A program made the position numbers and the translations under genes. A stretch of 37,723 bases of DNA. Source: an uncultured Ruthenibacterium sp. GTDB lineage: Bacteria > Bacillota > Clostridia > Oscillospirales > Ruminococcaceae. Numbering within the stretch: position 1 is the stretch's first letter; the number at the start of each line of letters is the position of its first letter. This document shows, piece after piece, positions 1 through 7,152 of the stretch. Location of the stretch: contig CALXBN010000027.1 in assembly GCA_944386555.1 (NCBI GenBank), positions 1 through 37,723 of the forward strand, in the 5' to 3' direction. The notes below the pieces were generated by a model, which was given only the letters and a program-made list of their open reading frames with translations, did no database searches and was not told the origin of the DNA.

Positions 1-1
1 C

Positions 2-628
2 TATGGCGAGTTCACACAGACCCGGGAACCCACCCAGGCAGGGGCAGATCTGATGGCCGGCAGCCTTATCAAAAATCCTGGCGGCGGCATTGCCCCCACG
101 GGCGGGTATATCGCCGGCCGGGCCGACCTGGTGGAGCTGTGCGGCCACCGTTTGACAGCCCCGGGCGTGGGGGCGGAGATCGGCTGTACGCTGGATGTGC
201 TGCGCCAGCTGTATCTGGGCTTGTACTATGCGCCCGGTGTAGTGTGCGAGGCGCTGAAAGCCAGTGTATACGCTGCCTGCCTGTTCCAGCTGCTGGATTA
301 TCAGGTTACGCCCGATTACCGGGCCGACCGCAACGACATCATCACCATCGTACAGTGTAAAAGCCCGGCAGGCATGGAGGCTCTGTGCGGGGGTGTTCAG
401 GCGGGCAGCCCGGTGGACTCATTCGCGGCCCCGGTGCCCAGCGAGATGCCCGGTTACGACGACCAGGTGATTATGGCCGCCGGCGCCTTTACGCTGGGCA
501 GCAGCATCGAGCTTTCCGCCGACGGCCCCATGCGCGCGCCCTACGCCGTATATATGCAGGGCGGGCTGAATTTCCACGCCGCACGGGCCGGTATCCTGCT
601 GGGCGCGGGCCGTATGTTGCGCCTGTAA
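2..628 (+). CDS. Methionine gamma-lyase-like (aluminium resistance family) protein, 5' part missing
   Basis: This is the C-terminal 208 residues of a PLP-fold protein; the open frame runs off the left edge, so the start is not in the window. The text matches the conserved core of the Met_gamma_lyase / YnbB 'aluminium resistance' family as I know it: a SLIKNPGGGIAPTGGY stretch soon after the window start, holding the lysine expected to carry PLP, then RLTAPG, a SPVDS segment, MPGYDDQVIMAAG and a GSSIELSADGP motif near the C-terminus. Family members resemble cystathionine gamma-lyase and methionine gamma-lyase, but the physiological substrate is unsettled. The next gene, cysS, starts 61 bp downstream and no terminator is visible between them, so read-through is possible and would fit a sulfur amino acid context. 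Family assignment is confident; substrate is not. Confidence 0.88.
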   Translation, partial: YGEFTQTREPTQAGADLMAGSLIKNPGGGIAPTGGYIAGRADLVELCGHRLTAPGVGAEIGCTLDVLRQLYLGLYYAPGVVCEALKASVYAACLFQLLDYQVTPDYRADRNDIITIVQCKSPAGMEALCGGVQAGSPVDSFAAPVPSEMPGYDDQVIMAAGAFTLGSSIELSADGPMRAPYAVYMQGGLNFHAARAGILLGAGRMLRL

Positions 629-689
629 ATACGGTTTTTGTTCTCATTTCAACATCGGGCGGCGCCGCCGCTCCAAAGGAGGCTGTACC

Positions 690-2090
690 ATGAAAATATT
701 CAACACCATGAACCGCCGCAAGGAAGAATTGACCCCCCTGCACCCCGGCGAATTCCGCATCTATGTATGCGGGCCCACGGTGTACAATTATATCCATATC
801 GGCAATGCCCGGCCCGTCATCGTGTTCGACACCCTGCGCCGCTATCTGCAATACCGGGGTTATCAGGTGAATTTTGTCTCCAACATCACCGACATTGATG
901 ATAAGCTCATCCAGCGCAGCCGGGAAGAGGGGATTTCCATGGGGGAGGTGGCGCAGAAATATGAGGCGGAGTTTATCACCGACTGCGACGGCCTGAATGT
1001 GCTGGCCCCCACTGTCCGCCCCCGCGCTACCGAGCACATCGCCCAGATCCAGGCCATCGTGTCGGACCTGATCGAAAAAGGCCACGCCTATGTGGCCAAA
1101 AACGGGGACGTGTATTTCCGGGTAAAGTCCGACCGGGATTACGGCAAACTGAGCCACCTCAATCTGGACGAGCTGGAATCCGGTTTCCGTGAGCTGCGCA
1201 GCGACATGGCCGATGACCTGAAAGAGGATCCGGCGGATTTTGCCGTGTGGAAAGCCGCCAAACCCGGCGAACCCGCCTGGGACAGCCCCTGGGGCCCCGG
1301 CCGCCCGGGCTGGCCCATCGAGCGCAGCGCCGGGGCCGGCAGCCATCCGGGGGGCACCCCCGACATCCACGCCGGCGGCGAGGATTTGATCTTTCCCCAT
1401 CATGAGAACGAGATTGCGCAAAGTGAGTGCGCGAACGGCTGCACCTTCGCCCGGTATTGGATGCACAACGCCTTTTTGAATATTGATAACCGGAAGATGA
1501 GCAAAAGTGCCGGCAACTTCTTTACGGTGCGCCAGCTGGCGGAACAGTATGGCTATGAGCCGATCCGCTACTTTATGCTGTCGGCCCAGTACCGCAGCCC
1601 TTTGAATTACACCGCCGAGCTGATCGAGGACTGCCAAAAGAGCCTGGAGCGCCTGTATACCTGCCGGGACAACCTGGACTTCAGCCTGGCCCATGCCGGT
1701 GCGTCGGGCGATGGAACCCTGTCAGAAAAGGCTGCTGCGGCCCGGGAAAAATTCTGCGCAGCCATGGATGACGACCTGAATACCCCCGCCGCCCTGGCCG
1801 CTTTGTTTGACCTGGTGCGGGAAATCAACACCCTGCGGGACGCCGCCTCGAAGGATGCCCTGGCTGCCGCGGCTGCAGCCTTCGACGAGCTGACGGGCGT
1901 GCTGGGCCTGCTGTACAACCGCAAAAAGGATGACATTCCCGCGGACATCCTGGAGCTGGTCGATAGGCGCGCCCAGGCCAAGAAGGCAAAGGACTGGGCC
2001 GCCGCCGACGCCATCCGGGATGAGCTGGCCGCCCGTGGCTATGTGGTGGAGGATACTCCCCAGGGGCCCAAAGTGAGCCGGAAGGCGTGA
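690..2090 (+). CDS. cysS: Cysteinyl-tRNA synthetase with an altered zinc-site segment
   Basis: Class I aminoacyl-tRNA synthetase that charges tRNA-Cys; 466 residues, the usual length. The start is fixed by an AAAGGAGG site about 8 bases upstream. The HIGH-type motif is HIGN near residue 37, preceded by the first zinc ligand Cys27. The second signature KMSKS lies in NRKMSKSAGNF near residue 270, and FPHHENE supplies the His and Glu zinc ligands. The stretch after GRPGW (residues 209-224, bases 1314-1361) departs from the family. Known enzymes read WHIECSAM there, with the Cys as a zinc ligand; this one reads WPIERSAG and continues with further unusual residues until DIHAGGEDL, with no length change. 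The rest of the protein is well conserved. Either the locus carries clustered mutations or the bases were misread; see findings. The gene ends in a strong hairpin. Confidence 0.95.
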   Translation: MKIFNTMNRRKEELTPLHPGEFRIYVCGPTVYNYIHIGNARPVIVFDTLRRYLQYRGYQVNFVSNITDIDDKLIQRSREEGISMGEVAQKYEAEFITDCDGLNVLAPTVRPRATEHIAQIQAIVSDLIEKGHAYVAKNGDVYFRVKSDRDYGKLSHLNLDELESGFRELRSDMADDLKEDPADFAVWKAAKPGEPAWDSPWGPGRPGWPIERSAGAGSHPGGTPDIHAGGEDLIFPHHENEIAQSECANGCTFARYWMHNAFLNIDNRKMSKSAGNFFTVRQLAEQYGYEPIRYFMLSAQYRSPLNYTAELIEDCQKSLERLYTCRDNLDFSLAHAGASGDGTLSEKAAAAREKFCAAMDDDLNTPAALAALFDLVREINTLRDAASKDALAAAAAAFDELTGVLGLLYNRKKDDIPADILELVDRRAQAKKAKDWAAADAIRDELAARGYVVEDTPQGPKVSRKA

Positions 2091-2126
2091 CAAAAGCCTT
2101 TTCTGCGCGTCGGACAGACAGCCGAA

Positions 2127-2170
2127 CAGGATCACCCCCACGTAAAACGTGGGGGTGATCCTGCGTTTTG
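2127..2170 (+). terminator. Terminator after cysS
   Basis: A 16-bp perfect stem (2127-2142 with 2148-2163) around a TAAAA loop lies 37 bp after the cysS stop. It is followed only by a short T run (GTTTTGG), so it is a strong hairpin but a weak intrinsic terminator by sequence alone. Confidence 0.7.
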
Positions 2171-2231
2171 GCCGGCAATTGAAAAGTATAACAGGCATTC
2201 CAAAACAAAACATCGGGAAGAGCAAAACAAG

Positions 2232-2277
2232 AAAAACCGCGCATACAAGCCGTTTCTGGCCTGTCTACGCGGTTTTT
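2232..2277 (-). terminator. Terminator of tRNA-Pro (A/T-flanked hairpin)
   Basis: AAAAACCGCG at 2232-2241 pairs with CGCGGTTTTT at 2268-2277, with an imperfect inner stem between them. On the minus strand the T run follows the hairpin, placing a terminator 5 bp beyond the encoded CCA of the tRNA. It could also act on the plus strand for read-through from cysS. Confidence 0.75.
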
Positions 2278-2281
2278 TCTT

Positions 2282-2358
2282 TGGTCCGAGTGGCGAGAGT
2301 CGAACTCACGGCCTCTTGAACCCCATTCAAGCGCGCTACCAAACTGCGCTACACCCGG
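2282..2358 (-). tRNA. tRNA-Pro (anticodon GGG)
   Basis: Read on the minus strand, this is a 77-base cloverleaf. The acceptor arm CCGGGTG pairs with CACTCGG (one G-U pair) and is followed by A and an encoded CCA. The anticodon arm CTTGA-ATGGGGT-TCAAG gives anticodon GGG, decoding CCC (and CCU by wobble). The T arm carries GTTCGAC. Its own consensus promoter lies just upstream and a terminator just downstream, so it is an independent unit. Confidence 0.96.
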
Positions 2359-2388
2359 ATACGCTGGCCTTCACAGTCAGCGTAAGAT

Positions 2389-2417
2389 ATTATAGCTTTT
2401 CTCAGGCGGATTGTCAA
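2389..2417 (-). promoter_or_regulatory. Promoter of tRNA-Pro
   Basis: On the minus strand TTGACA (2417-2412) and TATAAT (2394-2389) are both perfect sigma-A consensus hexamers with a 17-bp spacer, 31 bp before the tRNA 5' end. Confidence 0.93.
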
Positions 2418-2509
2418 GTGATTTGGGAAATTATTTTTTCAAATTGTTTCCGGTCGTATGCTTGATTCCGGCAGGCCGCAGAATACCTGCCCGCAGTGCA
2501 GGCATCGGG

Positions 2510-2863
2510 TTACGGGTGCGGCGCTTCCCCGGCTGCCTCAGGCCGGTTTTCGTCTGCGCTTTCTTCCAGTGCTTCGATCAAAAAGCTGACAGGCCGAAAA
2601 CCGTCGTTGCAGGAAATCATGGCAGAGCGGGGGTTTTTCATCCAGCCGCCATACAGGCCGGCACCGCCGCAGCTCAGAGCCAGCACGAACGGCGACATAC
2701 TGTCCCAGGCGCTTTGGCACAGGCCCGCGGGTTTCTGCCAGCCGTCAGCGATGAAAACCTGCCCCGGCCGCAGGTCACAGGCATGTTCTATGGGATTTTC
2801 ATAGATGGCGATCAAATCGTCGTACCGCGCCATACGCACGACAGTGATCCGGCATTTTTTCAA
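2510..2863 (-). CDS. TIGR04076 family small protein
   Basis: A 117-residue cytoplasmic protein of unknown function. It opens MKKCRITVVR, has the family's DLRPGQVFIADGWQKPAGLC segment with WD and a Gly-rich stretch after it, and ends its conserved part with CNDGFRPVSF; this is the TIGR04076 pattern as I recall it. The last about 20 residues (EESADENRPEAAGEAPHP) are acidic and probably disordered. The start is TTG at 2863, chosen because GAAAGGAG sits 7 bases upstream and the next codons give the conserved KKC; no ATG is available nearby. Conserved Cys residues suggest metal or redox chemistry, but that is inference. It has its own promoter, divergent from the Nudix gene. Confidence 0.8.
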   Translation of the reverse strand: MKKCRITVVRMARYDDLIAIYENPIEHACDLRPGQVFIADGWQKPAGLCQSAWDSMSPFVLALSCGGAGLYGGWMKNPRSAMISCNDGFRPVSFLIEALEESADENRPEAAGEAPHP

Positions 2864-2929
2864 AGGGATCGCTCCTTTCTGGACGCTGCGATTACCGGGT
2901 TTTCCGGCGGCCGCGTTCTGTCTGCACCT

Positions 2930-2958
2930 ATTATGGCAGGAATGGCAGCCTTTGACAA
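2930..2958 (-). promoter_or_regulatory. Promoter of the TIGR04076 gene
   Basis: Minus strand TTGTCA (2958-2953) and CATAAT (2935-2930), 17-bp spacer, about 67 bp before the TTG start. An inverted repeat at 2961-2987 lies immediately upstream. Confidence 0.75.
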
Positions 2959-2960
2959 GG

Positions 2961-2987
2961 GCAAAACGGCCGCCTGCGGCGTTTTGC
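2961..2987. repeat. Inverted repeat between divergent promoters
   Basis: GCAAAACG (2961-2968) and CGTTTTGC (2980-2987) form an 8-bp inverted repeat with additional GC pairing inside. It sits between the -35 boxes of the two divergent promoters, where an operator would lie; it may equally be a stray hairpin. Confidence 0.55.
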
Positions 2988-2996
2988 GCAGGTTAG

Positions 2997-3025
2997 TTGC
3001 CGGCGGCTGCGCAGCTTGCTATAAT
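2997..3025 (+). promoter_or_regulatory. Promoter of the Nudix-nucleotidyltransferase pair
   Basis: TTGCCG (2997-3002), 17-bp spacer, TATAAT (3020-3025), about 70 bp before the Nudix start. Confidence 0.75.
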
Positions 3026-3095
3026 AAAAAGGCCGGCGGGTGTACAGATTGAATGGCACCGGCACGGTGCAATTCCATCCAAAGTGGTGAGCGAG

Positions 3096-3506
3096 ATGAC
3101 AGAAGTAGTGGCGGCCCTGATTTGGAACGGGAACCGTTTGATGATCTGCCAGCGCCCGGCCCATAAGGCGCGGGGGCTTTTGTGGGAATTTGCGGGCGGC
3201 AAAGTGGAAGCAGGGGAAACCAGGGAACAGGCGCTTATTCGTGAATGCCGGGAAGAATTGGCGATCACAGTTACCGTGGGCCCGGTATTTATGGAAGTAA
3301 CCCATGCCTACCCGGATTTGGCCGTCCACCTGACGCTGTTCCATGCGGCCATCCAGGCGGGCACGCCCCAGAAACTGGAGCACAATGACATCCGCTGGGT
3401 CACAGTGGACGAGCTGGACCGGTATGCTTTCTGCCCTGCGGATGAGGTGATCCTGCAGCGCCTGCGGGACGGTAATAAAGGGGACCCGGTAAAATCAGAA
3501 AATTGA
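3096..3506 (+). CDS. MutT-like Nudix hydrolase ((deoxy)nucleoside triphosphate pyrophosphohydrolase)
   Basis: A 136-residue Nudix protein of the MutT/8-oxo-dGTP diphosphatase size class. The Nudix box is complete: G35 then E41, and RECREEL at residues 49-55, which supplies the metal-binding glutamates. The usual MutT opening (EVVAALIWNGNRLMICQRP) and a C-terminal substrate segment (HNDIRWVTVDEL) are present. I chose ATG 3096 because the family begins there; GTG codons at 3084 and 3087 are alternatives, and the ribosome site (GTGGTGAG) is poor for all of them. A likely role is removing oxidised dGTP from the nucleotide pool. Its stop codon overlaps the start of the next gene (TGATG), implying coupled translation. 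Confidence 0.88.
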   Translation: MTEVVAALIWNGNRLMICQRPAHKARGLLWEFAGGKVEAGETREQALIRECREELAITVTVGPVFMEVTHAYPDLAVHLTLFHAAIQAGTPQKLEHNDIRWVTVDELDRYAFCPADEVILQRLRDGNKGDPVKSEN

Positions 3507-4276
3507 TGGAGAAAATGCGGATGGGCCTTTTGGAAAGTGTGACGGCGACCTTCGTGAAGCAAAGCAGGGAAATTTTAGGAGAGAATCTGGTGGGAGTCTA
3601 TCTCCATGGCTCTGCCGCAATGGGCTGCTTGAATGAAAAGAAGAGTGATATTGATTTATTGACTGTAGTGGATATGGCTCTTCCTGATGCCATAAAACGT
3701 CGGTACATGGACATGGTTGTGGGGTTAAACGCAGATGTGCCGGGAAAAGGAGTGGAATTGAGCGTTGTCAGAAAAAATGTATGCAAACCTTTCCTTTATC
3801 CCACACCGTTTGAACTCCATTTTTCCGCCGCACATTTGCAATGGTACAAAGCAAACCCGTCAGACTATATTGATAAAATGCAGGGAACCGACAGGGATTT
3901 GGCGGCACACTTTATGATCACGTATCACAGGGGAAAACGCCTTTGCGGAAAAGAAATCAAAGATGTTTTTGAGCAGGTTGACCGGGAATTCTATTTTGAT
4001 AGTATATGGAATGATATCAAGGATGCTGAAGAAGAAATCATGGCAGATCCAACCTATATGATCCTGAATCTGTGCAGGGTGTTGGCCTATAAAAAGGATG
4101 GGCTGATTTTGTCCAAACAGGAAGGGGGGAACTGGGGCGTCGGCAATGTCCCTGGAAAATATCACGGCCTGATTCTGCAGGCGCTGGATGAATATGTGTC
4201 CGGCCAAGCGCCGGCGTGGAACGAGGGCTGTGCCCATGATTACGCGGCATATATGATAGGCCGGATCAGGGGTTAG
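3506..4276 (+). CDS. Aminoglycoside nucleotidyltransferase-like protein (ANT(9)/AadA type, DUF4111)
   Basis: A 256-residue protein with the nucleotidyltransferase signature at residues 32-50: YLHGSAAMG then SDIDLL, the catalytic Gly-Ser and Asp-x-Asp. A C-terminal helical domain (LNLCRVLAYKKDGLILSK) is of the type found in spectinomycin and streptomycin adenylyltransferases. Family members modify aminocyclitols with AMP; whether this one confers resistance cannot be read from sequence. Close ATGs at 3506, 3515 and 3521 make the start slightly uncertain; 3506 overlaps the Nudix stop. Codon use is visibly more AT-rich than neighbours (many AAA, GAA, ATT and GAT codons), hinting at acquisition from a lower-GC donor. 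No terminator follows directly. Confidence 0.85.
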   Translation: MEKMRMGLLESVTATFVKQSREILGENLVGVYLHGSAAMGCLNEKKSDIDLLTVVDMALPDAIKRRYMDMVVGLNADVPGKGVELSVVRKNVCKPFLYPTPFELHFSAAHLQWYKANPSDYIDKMQGTDRDLAAHFMITYHRGKRLCGKEIKDVFEQVDREFYFDSIWNDIKDAEEEIMADPTYMILNLCRVLAYKKDGLILSKQEGGNWGVGNVPGKYHGLILQALDEYVSGQAPAWNEGCAHDYAAYMIGRIRG

Positions 4277-4544
4277 CGCGTTTCACGGAAGTCGGGGCGG
4301 GAGCGCGTCGGTGCACAAGAGCCGCGGCGGCTTTCGGCTGCACAGCAGCGTCTCCGGCTTCGCCGTTCTTCTTGCCTGCCGCGGGCAGGCTGCGCCGCCG
4401 TCTGCCCGCCGGAACAGGCGCAGGGCGGGTTTCCGCTGCGGTTCCCTGCGCCGGCCTTGCACCCAGCGGCCGCAGCATCTCGTGGAGGAAGTCTGCTGTG
4501 AGCCGGCTCTCTTTCTATAGGGTGTGCGCCGAGAGAAAAATAAA
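4277..4544. other. GC-rich gap with no convincing gene
   Basis: About 270 bp between the nucleotidyltransferase and the terminator of the converging lipoprotein gene. It is very GC-rich and open in several frames on both strands, but the translations are Arg/Ala/Pro-rich, show no motif, and lack good ribosome sites. A short palindrome (CCTGCC-GCG-GGCAGG, near 4374) is present. I see no tRNA or known RNA fold. Confidence 0.4.
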
Positions 4545-4573
4545 AAGGCCTCCCTGCAGGTAAGGGAGGCCTT
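4533..4573 (-). terminator. Terminator of the small lipoprotein gene
   Basis: A perfect 11-bp stem, AAGGCCTCCCT (4545-4555) with AGGGAGGCCTT (4563-4573), has a 7-base loop. On the minus strand it is followed by TTTTTATTTTT. It lies 34 bp after the lipoprotein stop. Confidence 0.9.
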
Positions 4574-4606
4574 GCTGCTTTGTGCGATATATGCCGGAGC
4601 GGCATT

Positions 4607-5020
4607 TCACCGGCCGGAACCGGCGGAAAGCACCGGCAGCTCATCCTCGCCGGCGGGGGACGCCTCGCAGGGAAGAGTGTTCCAGACGGCGTCAAGCGCT
4701 TTGAACTGCCCGGGGTCGGTGTAGATCGCTTCATAAACCGTCCCGTCGCTCAGCAGTGCACGGAAGCTGATGACGCCGCCGCCTGCCAAGGCCTCGCCGG
4801 ACACCGGGCTGCCGAGGGAAAAAAGATGTTCACAGAACGCATCGATTTCATCCGGGCCCGTTATAGTTTTCTTTCCCGCGCCGCTCGGGGCGCCGGCGTA
4901 TCGGTAAACAGTAAGGCTTTCGGTATCTTCCGCCCGGAAAGGGGCGCTCTTTTCCTGGGCGCATCCGCACAGCACGGCGGCCAAAAGAAGAAACGGAAGG
5001 ATCAGAAAAAGTTTTTTCAT
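4607..5020 (-). CDS. Small predicted lipoprotein, function unknown
   Basis: A 137-residue exported protein. The N-terminus has Lys-Lys, a hydrophobic core (LFLILPFLLLAAV) and a lipobox LCGC, with lipidation expected at Cys20 and anchoring on the outer face of the membrane. The mature part contains no domain I recognise. It has a central segment (TITGPDEIDAFCEHLFSL) of a kind common in small lipoproteins that sense or bind at the surface, and an acidic, disordered C-terminus. An AAGGAGG site 8 bases before ATG fixes the start. It lies 98 bp downstream of the dnaC-like gene on the same strand with no clear promoter, so it may be the last gene of that operon. Confidence 0.75.
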   Translation of the reverse strand: MKKLFLILPFLLLAAVLCGCAQEKSAPFRAEDTESLTVYRYAGAPSGAGKKTITGPDEIDAFCEHLFSLGSPVSGEALAGGGVISFRALLSDGTVYEAIYTDPGQFKALDAVWNTLPCEASPAGEDELPVLSAGSGR

Positions 5021-5118
5021 TGCGAAAGCCTCCTTAGAGAAAAAGACGAAGCCGTGTCAGCCCGGCGAGCCGTCCCATCCGGGAAAGGCGGCAAGGCCGC
5101 TGAAGGGGCGTCGACCGG

Positions 5119-6093
5119 TTACTTCCCCTGCAGGCGGATGTCCTCGCCGACGAAGAACAGCATTTCGCAGCTGCCCAGCAGGCGGGAAACGATTTTCTCG
5201 GTGTAGCGGCGCTGCAGGTCGGCATCGGTGACGATGTTGCTGGTGTAAATGGTGGGCAGGCGACGGCATACCCGGGTGTTTACCAGGCTGTACAGGCAGC
5301 TGCTCACATAGGGGGTGATGTACTCGGTGCCCAAGTCGTCCAGGATCAGCAGCTGGGCATCCTGCATGGTATCCATGGTGCGTCCCTCGGGGTCAAAGTG
5401 CTCACGTTCCACAGCGCTGAAGGCGTTTTGAGCGCTGACATACACCACGTTGTACCCTTTTTCCAATACCTGCCGTGCAATGGCCAGCGCCAGGTGGGTT
5501 TTGCCCAGGCCTGCATAGCCGCACAGGTACAGGCTGGGGTTTTCCAGGGTGAACTGGTCGGCATAATCTTTGCAGTAGCGGTACACCCGCTCCATTTGGG
5601 CCCTGGCCGTCAGCCCCAGGCCGGGCACAGAGGTGTCCGGATACTTGTTCAGGTCAAAACTGTCGAAGGAGGACAGCGCCAGCGGCCCGCTCTCGTTCAC
5701 TGCGCGCTGGCGCATCTCCTGCACCAGCGCGCGCACGCAGCTGCACAGCCTGCCGTTTACATAGCCCGTGTCACGGCAGCGCCCGCAGGTATAGGCGGGC
5801 TGCAGGCCGGCGGGGTCGAACCCGGCGTCCCGCAGCAGGGCCTCCCGCTGCGCTTCCAGCTGCCGGGCCCGGGCCAGGGCCTGGCGCACCTGCTCCTCCG
5901 GCGCGCCGCTGGCAGCCAGACGCGCCGCAGCCAGGCCGGCGGCAGCCTGACGCTGCTCCCATCCGGCCAGGGCCGGCACCTGCTGCAGGGCCGCTTCGGT
6001 GCGCTGCTGGGCCAGGGTGACGGCCCGCTGGCGCCGGCCCGCCACAAGGGCCAGGGCACGGCGGGTCAGTTCTTCATTGTTCATCGGCTGCAT
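5119..6093 (-). CDS. DnaC/DnaI-type helicase loader ATPase
   Basis: A 324-residue AAA+ ATPase of the DnaC/DnaI/IstB class that loads the replicative helicase at the origin. Residues 1-100 are helical and Ala/Gln/Arg-rich. A zinc-finger-like cluster follows at Cys103, Cys106, Cys117 and Cys119 (CGRC...CSC), as in DnaI-type loaders. Walker A is GYAGLGKT (192-199), Walker B LLILDDLG (248-255), and TIYTSN fits sensor 1. The start is ATG 6093, with AGAGGAGA 9 bases upstream; the frame stays open further upstream but lacks support. The start overlaps the stop of the DnaD-like gene (TAATG), a coupled pair typical of Gram-positive replication initiation operons. IstB transposition helpers share the fold, but no transposase is near. 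Confidence 0.9.
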   Translation of the reverse strand: MQPMNNEELTRRALALVAGRRQRAVTLAQQRTEAALQQVPALAGWEQRQAAAGLAAARLAASGAPEEQVRQALARARQLEAQREALLRDAGFDPAGLQPAYTCGRCRDTGYVNGRLCSCVRALVQEMRQRAVNESGPLALSSFDSFDLNKYPDTSVPGLGLTARAQMERVYRYCKDYADQFTLENPSLYLCGYAGLGKTHLALAIARQVLEKGYNVVYVSAQNAFSAVEREHFDPEGRTMDTMQDAQLLILDDLGTEYITPYVSSCLYSLVNTRVCRRLPTIYTSNIVTDADLQRRYTEKIVSRLLGSCEMLFFVGEDIRLQGK

Positions 6094-7007
6094 TACAGGC
6101 CGTCTCCTCTCTTTTTGAAGGTGGGGGCCAGCCGGGGCCCGGCACCCAGTACCTGTTTGGGGGCGGGGTTGGTGGGCTGGATGTTCTGCATGGCCTCCCG
6201 TCCGGCGACCAGTACGTCTTTCACGGTGCGATAGCCCTTGGCATGCCATTTGCGCAGAATGCCGCCGATGTACCGCACGCTTTTGCCCTCTCCGGCCGTG
6301 GCGATGGCCTCGGCGATCACATCGGCTCCGTATCCCAGGTCCTCGTACCAGCCGGCGATGGCCCGCCCTTCAGCTTTTGTGAAAGCCGGTGTTTCGGCCC
6401 CCAGCAGCTTGGCAACCTCCTGCTCATGGGCGGCGCGCCGGGACAGCAGGTCCAGATGGCGCTCGGCGGCGTCGGCGGTGGTGATGCCCTCCCGCTGCCA
6501 GCTGAACAGCACTTTTTCCACGTAGCGGGCGCTGCGCCTGCCCTGTGCGGCACAGTGCGCCGTGCAGAGAAGGATCAAATCCACCGGCATGCCGTCGGAG
6601 GCATACAGCGAGGCGAAAATATTGGCGTCTCCCTGCGGGACGACACTGCCCCAGATGGACTGACACTCCTGCAGCAGCTCCCGGATGGCCGGGTCAGCCT
6701 GGGCGGCGCGGGCCACCTCCGGCGTGGACAGACGGCTGCGGGGCGCAGCTGCGGCGATATCGCCGGGTGCTGTACCCGGGCTGCCGCTCTCCAGCAGGCC
6801 CGCACCTTTCCAGTACAAAAGGGCTTCGCGCGCCTTTTCAGGCCCGGACAGCCGCAGCGCCCGGGCGATGGCGGCCGGTTCGGTCTCGCCGGTGGCGATC
6901 ACATACAGCGCCACCCGCAGCCAGTCGTCCTCCAGTTGGGGCAGCCGTGCAAACACCAGCTGGGGCACCGGGATGCTGTCGCCGGCGGCAGCCAGCTTGT
7001 AGCCCAT
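6093..7007 (-). CDS. DnaD/DnaB-domain replication initiation protein
   Basis: A 304-residue protein of the DnaD family, which remodels DNA and helps recruit helicase and loader during replication restart or initiation. The N-terminal about 90 residues fit the winged-helix part (LEDDWLRVALYVIATGETEP, LSGPEKAREALLYWKGAGLLE). Two DnaB_2-type modules follow: one ending RYVEKVLFSWQREGITT and one with YGADVIAEAIATAG then RYIGGILRKWHAKGYRTV. Both show the Y-x3-I/V-L-x2-W pattern expected of the family. The start is set by TGGAGGT six bases before ATG 7007. It has a promoter upstream and translational coupling to the DnaC-like gene. Phages carry similar pairs, but no phage genes are nearby, so a chromosomal role is more likely. 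Confidence 0.88.
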   Translation of the reverse strand: MGYKLAAAGDSIPVPQLVFARLPQLEDDWLRVALYVIATGETEPAAIARALRLSGPEKAREALLYWKGAGLLESGSPGTAPGDIAAAAPRSRLSTPEVARAAQADPAIRELLQECQSIWGSVVPQGDANIFASLYASDGMPVDLILLCTAHCAAQGRRSARYVEKVLFSWQREGITTADAAERHLDLLSRRAAHEQEVAKLLGAETPAFTKAEGRAIAGWYEDLGYGADVIAEAIATAGEGKSVRYIGGILRKWHAKGYRTVKDVLVAGREAMQNIQPTNPAPKQVLGAGPRLAPTFKKRGDGL

Positions 7008-7051
7008 GGGAATACCTCCAATTCGATCATATTGCCTTGGTATTGCTTTAT

Positions 7052-7080
7052 AGTATAGCACATTTGTGCGGGCGGAGAAA
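7052..7080 (-). promoter_or_regulatory. Probable promoter of the dnaD-dnaC-like operon
   Basis: Minus strand TATACT (7057-7052) with a weak -35 TTTCTC (7080-7075) at 17-bp spacing, 44 bp before the ATG. The -10 is good; the -35 is poor. Confidence 0.6.
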
Positions 7081-7092
7081 GTGCCTTGCAGC

Positions 7093-7129
7093 AAAAAGGG
7101 CCCCGTCCGCCGAAGACGGCAGACGGGGC
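7093..7129 (-). terminator. Terminator of the Gld-type operon
   Basis: GCCCCGTC (7100-7107) pairs with GACGGGGC (7122-7129), with further CCG/CGG pairing inside. On the minus strand CTTTTTGC follows. It lies 24 bp after the DUF4340 gene stop and separates the operon from the dnaD promoter. Confidence 0.88.
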
Positions 7130-7152
7130 AAAGATGGGGAAAGAGAGGCAGG

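Noticed and set aside
658..669. 12-bp palindrome GGCGGCGCCGCC before cysS
   Set aside because: No spacer or loop and close to the ribosome site; expected by chance in DNA this GC-rich.
2411..3052. A 213-codon plus-strand open frame across the TIGR04076 gene
   Set aside because: Antisense to a recognised family, and it runs over the divergent promoters.
4277..4544. Possible RNase P RNA or other structural RNA
   Set aside because: A GAGGAAGTCTG fragment recalls the RNase P core, but the remaining conserved parts are absent on both strands.
5021..5118. Terminator or promoter between the dnaC-like and lipoprotein genes
   Set aside because: Short pairings exist but none with a proper stem plus T run, and no -10/-35 pair; left undecided whether the genes are co-transcribed.
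6094..6249. N-terminal extension of the DnaC-like protein
   Set aside because: The upstream frame lies inside the DnaD-like gene, is Arg/Pro-rich and lacks a ribosome site; ATG 6093 has AGAGGAGA.
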